Part shown: positions 8,391 to 14,719 of the stretch, in pieces
Position numbering within the stretch: position 1 is the stretch's first letter
How the letters are laid out: the number at the start of each line of letters is the position of its first letter
NCBI GenBank assembly: GCA_965248495.1
Contig: CBDFJL010000003.1
Coordinates: forward strand, 1,116,001 to 1,180,000
Direction of reading: 5' to 3'
Length of the DNA: 64,000 nucleotides
DNA from: CAUYXS01 sp965248495
GTDB lineage: Bacteria > Chloroflexota > Dehalococcoidia > Lucifugimonadales > Australimonadaceae
Notes under the pieces: generated by a model
The model's input: only the letters and a program-made list of their open reading frames with translations
Told to the model about the DNA's origin: nothing
The model's database searches: none
Translations under genes and position numbers: made by a program

Positions 8391-11240
8391 GTGAAGTCGA
8401 AGAGTAGATTTGGAATTGTTAGCGCAGTTGTAGTGGCAATTTTTGCCCTCTTGTATGTGCTGCCGGCGCTCGCGTCCGACAGTGAGACGGCCAAGACTGC
8501 GTCCGGTGGCGAGGTTTCGGTCACCGGCGTATACGCCGGCACGACGACCCTTAGCACGACACTTGGTGCGGCGAGCATCTCCACCGACGCCAAGGACACG
8601 AAGGTGGGCAACACCATCTACGTGGCCTCGGGCATGGCGACCGGTGACGAGAAGTACAACCAAGTGCTGGTGCGTATCATTGACGCAATCGCTGGCGCCG
8701 GTACCAGTGGTGGTGGCAATGACAGCATCACCGTGTCGGTCACGAACCTCACCACGACCGCGAAAATCAACGACACGCGCTTGACGCCGCTCTTGACGCT
8801 GAACGAATCGTCAGTCGAAGGTACCTTCCAGGGTAGCTTCAAGGTCGTGACCCTCGGCATCGTGCCGAAGACAATCGTCGGGGCGGACGCCGACATCATC
8901 AGAATCGACTATTCGGCCGCGGGCCTGACTCAGGACCTCACGGTCGACGCGGTCAAGCCAAGCATCTCTGCGATAGGCCCGGCCAACAGCACCATTCAGA
9001 CTAGTGAAAGCGCAGTGTTCACTGCGCAGATCACCGATGGCGGGTCGGGCCTGAGGGCGGATAGCGCTCTCGAGGACGCGAATGACGATGGCACCACGGA
9101 GGCGGCCGACCGTGACGGCGACGGTGTGGCCGATGGTGCCACCATCGGCGAGCCGTTGCCGATGGTAGGCACGAGCGGCAAGACGAGAGACATCGGCATC
9201 AACATCAACATCGCCGCAGCCGGTGACGGGTCCATCGGTGGCTCGAAGGACGAATCCGGGCTTGCCAGCACTGGCTGGACAGTCATTTCCGACGGCTTCA
9301 GGTTCACGTTCACCAAGTCCGGTCTCGGCGCTGGGGACACCTTCTGGGAGGTCGTCGCGAAGGACCGCGTGAACAACACGGCGAAGACCGATGCTGACGG
9401 TCCGACCCTCACGAACGACGCGTTCAAGATCACGGTTGACTTGCAGTCCCCCGGCGTCTCCAAGGCCGAGGCGGGCATTGGCTACGACTCCACGCTCAAC
9501 AAGGAGATCGCCAGCGCCAGCAGCATCAAGCTGACCTGGACCGAGAATGGTGGAGGCGGTGCAGCAGACAACCTGGACACGACGACACTCGACATCGGGG
9601 ACTTCCGCGTGGAGAAGTCCACGACTGACACGACCGCACACGTGATCACCAGTGTCACGCACCCGAACCTGTCGACAACTGGGACGACCACGTCCAAGGA
9701 CCTCGAGGGTGTCGCCTTCGACACGAGGAACATCACGTACGTCACCCTAGAGCAGGAGTTGGTGGCCGACTCCAAGCCGGTGGTGGTCGTGATCGGGAAC
9801 ATCCGCGACATATCCGGTAGGGCCGCGCCTCCTGACGAGGACACCGCACTCGACAAGATCAAGCCGGCCCTGACCATTACCGTCACCGGTAGCGCGGCCT
9901 CGCGGCCGATCGCCGAGGGCGGCACGACCGGCAAGATCACCGTTCGCGTGGTTTCGGACGAGGCGCTGAACGTGACTCCGACTGCGAACCTCGTCCGCTT
10001 CAAGCTATCTACCAACGCCGCTGACGTCGAGGTGGCTGGGCTCTCCGGAGTGACGCTGACGGCAGTGTCCGGTGCAACGAACACGTGGGAGGGCACCGCC
10101 ACCGCCCCGGCGAGCTTCGAGGCGGCGCTGGTGGCCATTCACGTCAGGGCCACCGACAAGGCAACCCCGTCGAACGCCGGCGTTACCGCCGGTCTGACGG
10201 ACACGGGCAGCGACAACCTGCCTAACGTGGGAGAGTCTGCGGACCTCAGCAAGATGGTGCTGTTTGAGTTTGACACGCTCTTGGTGCTCGCAACCACGGG
10301 TGACCAATTCGTGCTGACCCCGTCGACCACGGTGGGTGGGACCAAGACGGAGAGCGCCTCCCCGTTCGTCCGCATCAACTTCCAGGAGTCGAACGAGTAC
10401 CCGATTACCAACGGGACTGATAGCGTGGACACGTTCACCTTCGGGACGACCACAACCGTGAAGGTCGAGATTGACACACACGACACCGTCGCGCTGACCA
10501 AGCTGAACCTGGTCGACGCCGACGGGAACTCGACCGACCTGCTCGGAACGCAAGGGACCATTGACGACGACTCAGTCGTCGTGGCCCTATCGAGCCTCGC
10601 GGTCGGCAAGTACACGATCGAAGTCGACGGTAGCGATATCGCCGGCAACCTGCTCGGCCTCAAGAAGTTCGCGTTCGAGGTCGTTGCGCGGGCGGACTAC
10701 TCGGTGGCACTGAGCCCAGGCTTCAACCTGGTCTCGCTGCCGGGCGACCCCGCGGACCCGTCCCTGGACGCGGTCCTACCGTCCACGCATCCCGCGACCA
10801 CCGTGCTCTCGTACCAGCCGGCCGACCCGAATGGTCCATGGCTGGTAGCGACCAGGAGCGCAGGTGCGAACTGGAGCGACAACGCGGCGAACACCCTGAC
10901 CGAGGTCCGGTCGGGCAAGGGCTACTGGATTCAGACGGGCGCCTTCACGGCACTGAAGACTCTCGTTCCAGAGCGTGACCCGTCTCAGGTCCTGCCGACC
11001 TTCCCGGTCGTCGCAGGGTGGAACCTGGTGGGTGTGGTCGACTTGACCTTGGGTACGACGGCGGCGACGGTAACGGCGGATGCCTACCTCGCCAGCATCG
11101 ACTGGACCATTGCGTACACCTTCGACACCCAGTCGAACAAGTGGACGAAGGTCACCAAGCTGTCGACACCAGCCGGCGTGCTCAACAACGGCCAGGGCCT
11201 CTGGGTCTGGTCCGAGAAGAAGGACGTGCTGGCCCCATAA
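8391..11240 (+). CDS. Large secreted surface protein, S-layer/adhesin-like, with duplicated C-terminal modules
   Basis: 949 residues from a GTG preceded by a GGGGGTAGGAA ribosome binding site. A signal peptide covers about 1-28 (hydrophobic core VVVAIFALLYVLPALA). The mature protein is Thr/Ser/Asp/Ala-rich and beta-strand-like. Around 228-247 there is an Asp-rich stretch with DRDGDGVADG, resembling thrombospondin type 3 calcium-binding repeats. The last ~180 residues hold two related modules: GFNLVSLPGDP...GKGYWIQTG (about 770-850) and GWNLVGVVDL...GQGLWVWSEKK (about 873-945). No enzymatic domain is seen. Length, promoter strength and composition suggest an S-layer or adhesive exoprotein; that role is inference. 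A strong terminator follows. Confidence 0.8.
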   Translation: MKSKSRFGIVSAVVVAIFALLYVLPALASDSETAKTASGGEVSVTGVYAGTTTLSTTLGAASISTDAKDTKVGNTIYVASGMATGDEKYNQVLVRIIDAIAGAGTSGGGNDSITVSVTNLTTTAKINDTRLTPLLTLNESSVEGTFQGSFKVVTLGIVPKTIVGADADIIRIDYSAAGLTQDLTVDAVKPSISAIGPANSTIQTSESAVFTAQITDGGSGLRADSALEDANDDGTTEAADRDGDGVADGATIGEPLPMVGTSGKTRDIGININIAAAGDGSIGGSKDESGLASTGWTVISDGFRFTFTKSGLGAGDTFWEVVAKDRVNNTAKTDADGPTLTNDAFKITVDLQSPGVSKAEAGIGYDSTLNKEIASASSIKLTWTENGGGGAADNLDTTTLDIGDFRVEKSTTDTTAHVITSVTHPNLSTTGTTTSKDLEGVAFDTRNITYVTLEQELVADSKPVVVVIGNIRDISGRAAPPDEDTALDKIKPALTITVTGSAASRPIAEGGTTGKITVRVVSDEALNVTPTANLVRFKLSTNAADVEVAGLSGVTLTAVSGATNTWEGTATAPASFEAALVAIHVRATDKATPSNAGVTAGLTDTGSDNLPNVGESADLSKMVLFEFDTLLVLATTGDQFVLTPSTTVGGTKTESASPFVRINFQESNEYPITNGTDSVDTFTFGTTTTVKVEIDTHDTVALTKLNLVDADGNSTDLLGTQGTIDDDSVVVALSSLAVGKYTIEVDGSDIAGNLLGLKKFAFEVVARADYSVALSPGFNLVSLPGDPADPSLDAVLPSTHPATTVLSYQPADPNGPWLVATRSAGANWSDNAANTLTEVRSGKGYWIQTGAFTALKTLVPERDPSQVLPTFPVVAGWNLVGVVDLTLGTTAATVTADAYLASIDWTIAYTFDTQSNKWTKVTKLSTPAGVLNNGQGLWVWSEKKDVLAP

Positions 11241-11278
11241 GGTGGGTCTGACGCCCGAACCGGCATAACCGGTATTGG

Positions 11279-11320
11279 AAGGCCCCCCTCCACGCGGAGG
11301 GGGGCCTTCTGCTTTGTCAC
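11279..11320 (+). terminator. Intrinsic terminator after the surface protein gene
   Basis: Perfect 13-bp stem, 11279-11291 with 11296-11308, ACGC loop, followed by TTCTGCTTT. It separates the surface protein gene from the small anchored protein gene. Confidence 0.85.
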
Positions 11321-11348
11321 CCCAAACACGATCGTAGAGAAGACCGTC

Positions 11349-11945
11349 ATGCGACACCTTGGTACCCTCGCCGGACTGGTAGCCCTTGGGTCGGCGCTTC
11401 TACTAGCAACGCCGAGTGGCGCAGTGGCACAGGAGAGCGGCTTTCCGCCGTTCCCCGTGCTGATGACCGGCGAGGTCTACGTCGACGGCGATCTGCTGGC
11501 AGAACCGGGGACCATAACCGCGCGCGTCGACGATTGGGAGAGCAGGCCCGTGGAGGTCACGAACGGCCGCTTCGGCGACCCTCCAGGTATCCCCATCGTC
11601 ATCGGCCCCCCGAGCTTCGACTACGTGGGCCAGCTCGTCACGTTTCATCTGAACGGCGAGCTCCAGGCCGACCTGAGCTTCGTGTTTGAAGCCCGGGGAG
11701 AGCCGGCGTTCCTGGATGCGCGATTGGAGTTTGGCGCCCCGCGCCAGCTCGCCTTGGCGACGCCGACGCCGACACCGGGCAGCGTGCCGGCGCCTACCGA
11801 GGCGGGCCGACCGGCCGGACCCACCCTAACGCCGGCTGAAGCAGGCCCCGATGGGACCTCGGGCGGTGTCTGGGTACTCGTGGGTGCGGCAGCGGGCCTC
11901 GTTGGGCTCGCCACAGCGTTCGGACTACGCGCGAGGCGCCGCTAG
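11349..11945 (+). CDS. Secreted protein with Thr/Pro linker and C-terminal membrane anchor
   Basis: 198 residues, not assigned to a named family. The signal peptide is about 1-27 (LVALGSALLLATPSGAVAQ). A compact beta-rich domain follows (about 30-130; GEVYVDGDLLAEPGTITARV, then ESRPVEVTNGRFGDPPG), which looks like a small carbohydrate-binding or carboxypeptidase-regulatory-like sandwich. After that come a Thr/Pro/Ala linker (about 138-170) and a transmembrane helix (about 172-192) ending in RARRR, a stop-transfer tail. It is therefore probably displayed outside the cell, membrane-anchored. It follows the surface protein's terminator, so it has separate transcription or relies on read-through. 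Confidence 0.7.
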   Translation: MRHLGTLAGLVALGSALLLATPSGAVAQESGFPPFPVLMTGEVYVDGDLLAEPGTITARVDDWESRPVEVTNGRFGDPPGIPIVIGPPSFDYVGQLVTFHLNGELQADLSFVFEARGEPAFLDARLEFGAPRQLALATPTPTPGSVPAPTEAGRPAGPTLTPAEAGPDGTSGGVWVLVGAAAGLVGLATAFGLRARRR

Positions 11946-11972
11946 CGTCAAAAGATGCCGCGAGTGCGGGCC

Positions 11973-12632
11973 CTAGGCGGGCAGGCCTGCCGGTGTCAGC
12001 AGCGCGACCTCTGTCTCTTCGGGCAGCGTCGCGCGCGTGGCGGTGAGCCGGTTCTGAGGCTCGGGCCGGGTAGCGCCCAGGTCCTGGAGGAAGGGCGCGA
12101 GCTCACCGAGCTCCCGCCGATTGCCGTCGTGCGCGTACATCATCGGTATGACGATGCGCGGTGATACGGTATTGACCAAGTCTACCGCGTCAGGCGCTGA
12201 AAGGCCGTCGGAACTCCCCACCGGGACGATCAAGATGTGAGGAGACGACAGCTCTTCGATTTGCCGGTCATTGAGCCGGCTGCCGGGGTTGCCGACGTGG
12301 CAGACCAGCAGGCCTTCGACCTCGAGGCAGAACGCGGTGTTCCACGCTGGCTCGTCCGTCTCCTCTTGCCCCAAACGCGTGCGGATGCCCTTGATATTGA
12401 GGCCCGAAACCTCGTACTCGCCAGGATCCGAGAGGACTCGCGGCGGAGGCTCGTGGGTGATCGTCGCCACGGCGCTGTGGTCAGGGGACGCGCTGCTCAT
12501 CGTCACCACGGACGCCTGCGCCAGCGCGGGAGAGGGCTTGAGGCCCAGCGACGCGGGGAACGGATCCATGAAGAGCTCGCTGCTACCGCTTCGGATGCGA
12601 AACGCGGCGTGGCCTATCCAAGTGATCTCCAT
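11973..12632 (-). CDS. Metallo-beta-lactamase-fold protein (UlaG-like) with degenerate metal site
   Basis: 219 residues. It begins MEITWIGHAAFRI and contains FMDPFPASLGL, DPGEYEVSG and IVIPMMYAHD, the layout of the short MBL-fold hydrolase family common in Chloroflexota. The usual ligand motif, S-H-D-H-P-G-H in relatives as I recall them, is here SSASPDH (residues 46-52): two His are Ser and only His52 remains. The later HxGD block reads CHVGN, losing the bridging Asp. Hydrolase activity is therefore doubtful; a binding or structural role is possible. It is 10 nt downstream of bioY on the same strand, so the two are probably co-transcribed. Confidence 0.78.
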   Translation of the reverse strand: MEITWIGHAAFRIRSGSSELFMDPFPASLGLKPSPALAQASVVTMSSASPDHSAVATITHEPPPRVLSDPGEYEVSGLNIKGIRTRLGQEETDEPAWNTAFCLEVEGLLVCHVGNPGSRLNDRQIEELSSPHILIVPVGSSDGLSAPDAVDLVNTVSPRIVIPMMYAHDGNRRELGELAPFLQDLGATRPEPQNRLTATRATLPEETEVALLTPAGLPA

Positions 12633-12642
12633 ACGTCGATGC

Positions 12643-13293
12643 CTACCCGGTACGCCTTCGGTCCGCGACGGACCAGAGTACGCCGGTGGCCAACGAGGCC
12701 CCGGCCAGTTTTACCAAGTCTCCGGGAATGAATGGGTACATGCCCCTGCTGAGCATGTTGTCCAAGGTGAGGGACTCGCTGAACGCGACCCAGAAGAGAA
12801 GGCCGGGTATGTAGATGACCAGGGCGCCCAGCAGCATGGGCCATAGGCTCTTGCTGTGGGTCCAGCCGCGCTCTGACAGAAAGCCGACCAGCCACGTGCA
12901 GGCGATGAACCCAATGAGGAAGCCGCCCGTGACGCTGGTGGCGCCCGAGACGTAGGCCCAGCCGTTTCCACCGCCCTGGAACACCGGGACGCCCGCCATG
13001 CCCATGAAGTACCAACCCAGGATGCTGACCGAACCCCAACGCCATCCCAAGACGCCGCCGGTTAGCAGCACTCCGAAGGTCTGGAGCGTAATGGGGACCG
13101 GGTTGTCGGGGAGGTAGAACCGAGCACGGCCGAACGCGACGAGCAGGCCGATGAACAGCACTGCGATAGCCAACTTCTGCACGAACGTCGCGGTCGGGAG
13201 CAGAGAGGCTATGAGCGGAGGCGTTCGAGGCCCGATGAGCGCCGCCGGGTTTGGTGGGCGTCTGAGCGCGGACCGCCTAATCGCGGTTGCCAT
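12643..13293 (-). CDS. bioY: Biotin transporter substrate-binding S component BioY
   Basis: 216 residues from an ATG with GAGGA 9 nt upstream; an upstream in-frame start at 13347 would only add a basic non-conserved tail. It is a membrane protein with about six helices. BioY signatures include PDNPVPITLQTFGVLLTGG, the GVPVF(Q)GGG region and GATSVTGGFLIGF. BioY binds biotin and works either alone or with an ECF ATPase/T module, neither of which is in the window. It has its own promoter at 13338-13367 and is followed by the MBL-fold gene. Confidence 0.92.
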   Translation of the reverse strand: MATAIRRSALRRPPNPAALIGPRTPPLIASLLPTATFVQKLAIAVLFIGLLVAFGRARFYLPDNPVPITLQTFGVLLTGGVLGWRWGSVSILGWYFMGMAGVPVFQGGGNGWAYVSGATSVTGGFLIGFIACTWLVGFLSERGWTHSKSLWPMLLGALVIYIPGLLFWVAFSESLTLDNMLSRGMYPFIPGDLVKLAGASLATGVLWSVADRRRTG

Positions 13294-13337
13294 GGGCACG
13301 GGTCCTCGGGAACGATTCAGGCTCGTCAGGCGGCGGG

Positions 13338-13367
13338 AGTATAGCAAGCGCTCAGGAAGCCGGTCAA
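13338..13367 (-). promoter_or_regulatory. Promoter for bioY
   Basis: On the minus strand: TTGACC (13367-13362), 18-bp spacer, TGC-TATACT (hexamer 13343-13338) with an extended -10. The leader would be about 38 nt. The rest of the 13294-13589 divergent gap shows no other feature I can name. Confidence 0.6.
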
Positions 13368-13589
13368 CGCGGGAACGGCTCCACGGCCGACTGGATCGGG
13401 TTTCGCCAGCGGCCGTATCGGGTCTGCATGCGGAGCGTTGTAGGCGGGCCCGACCCCGTATTGCGTGCCTGCCCTATGGGCGTGGCCATGGTCGCGCGGT
13501 ACGTTGTCCAAAGGGGTAGACGTCCGCCGCACACCTGCCATGGGGCAGACGTAAAGCGCGTGCGTGGCCCGCCTGAAGGAGGCTCTTGG

Positions 13590-14354
13590 ATGATCACTTA
13601 CGCTGCGGGTAGCACTCGCAAAGCGGTTGGCGTCGAGAAGATCGACCTTCGCATCCTCGTCGTCACTCTGACCACCGCTTTCTACGCGCTGACCTTCGCG
13701 CCGCTGTTCGAGGACGTCGGCCCCGGCGTTCTGGCGCTGTCCGCTGTGCCGGTCGCGCTGGCTGGCTGGCTGTTCGGCCTGCGAGCGGGGCTCATCTTCG
13801 GGACCCTGGCATTTCCCTTGAACACGGCGCTCCTGTGGTCGGCCCAGAGCACCGACTTCACCACCGTCGTTTGGGGAGGCGGCGTCGCCGGTTCGGCCGC
13901 ATTGCTTGTGGGCGCCGTGGCGGGCACGCTTCGTGACGTCAGCGAACAGCTCCACCGCGAGCTCACCGACCGCCAGCTCGTGGAAGCGGACCTGCGTGAG
14001 TCGGAGGAACGCCTTCGCCACCTGGTCGAGAGCGCCCCCGCGACGCTGATCACCGTCGACCGCAACGGGACGGTACTGTACTCCAGCGCACCTCTGGGGG
14101 CCGTGGGTCCCGGCGAGGCGCGTGGTACGACCGTCTTCGACTACATTCCTGATGACCACCACCACCTGTTCCGCACAGCATTGGACCGCGTTTTCAGCGA
14201 AGGGGTTGAGGCCGGGTACGAGATCACGGACTACGACCCGGGTCAGACCACCGCGCACATCATTCGCCTCGGGCCAGTCAAGCAGGCTGGACGGGTGACC
14301 GCCGCAACGCTGATTGGGATCGACGTGGTCGAGGAGCGATTCGCGGACGAGTAG
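13590..14354 (+). CDS. Membrane-anchored PAS domain protein lacking an output domain
   Basis: 254 residues from an ATG 7 nt after GAAGGAGG; the frame is open further upstream (to 13287), but that part is not conserved-looking. Three to four transmembrane helices occupy about 20-110 (LRILVVTLTTAFYALTFAPL; VGAVAGTL), then a short coiled coil (LHRELTDRQLVEADLRESEERL), then a PAS domain (about 138-245; LVESAPATLITVDRNGTVLYSS, VFDYIPDDHHHLF). In sensor kinases of this layout a HisKA/HATPase module would follow, but here the protein stops right after the PAS fold. It could be a truncated kinase, or a sensor that signals through partner binding. Confidence 0.78.
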   Translation: MITYAAGSTRKAVGVEKIDLRILVVTLTTAFYALTFAPLFEDVGPGVLALSAVPVALAGWLFGLRAGLIFGTLAFPLNTALLWSAQSTDFTTVVWGGGVAGSAALLVGAVAGTLRDVSEQLHRELTDRQLVEADLRESEERLRHLVESAPATLITVDRNGTVLYSSAPLGAVGPGEARGTTVFDYIPDDHHHLFRTALDRVFSEGVEAGYEITDYDPGQTTAHIIRLGPVKQAGRVTAATLIGIDVVEERFADE

Positions 14355-14394
14355 GGCTGCGCCACCGGCGCGAGCACCCCTTGGCCATGGCCAC

Positions 14395-14436
14395 CATGAG
14401 GGCCAGCACCCAGATTCCCTGGGGGCTGGCCTCATG
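14395..14436. terminator. Imperfect hairpin after PAS gene
   Basis: CATGAGGGCCAGC / GCTGGCCTCATG arms with single-base bulges and a C/G-rich inner stem. No clear U-run on the plus strand. It lies in the 365-nt convergent gap between the PAS gene and the minus-strand repeat protein, and may stop transcription from either side. Confidence 0.4.
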
Positions 14437-14623
14437 CCGTATTGGGTGCTGTGCCGCACGCCCGTGGCGCCGGGCGCACGCAGGTAGGGGCATGTAGCGC
14501 GTTGGGGGCTAGGCCCGGCCCGGTCCGCGTGCGCTCACTCTCCACCGCTCGCAGGGCAGAGGCTACGGTAGGTGAGCGACGCCAAGCGCTCGGTGTCACC
14601 GGCCAGTGGGCCGGGTAAAGCAA

Positions 14624-14686
14624 GGTGCTGGGGCCTCATCGGAGTGTCCGCCACTGTCCCCAGCGGCGCCCCGTGGCCCCAGCACC
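14624..14686 (-). terminator. 12-bp perfect inverted repeat, possible terminator
   Basis: GGTGCTGGGGCC (14624-14635) pairs perfectly with GGCCCCAGCACC (14675-14686) across a 39-nt loop. On the minus strand it lies 34 nt after the stop of the repeat protein gene and is followed by TTGCTTTACCC. The loop is long for an intrinsic terminator. Confidence 0.4.
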
Positions 14687-14719
14687 AGCTTCCCTCTCTC
14701 TTCCTCCGCTAAGCAGCCT

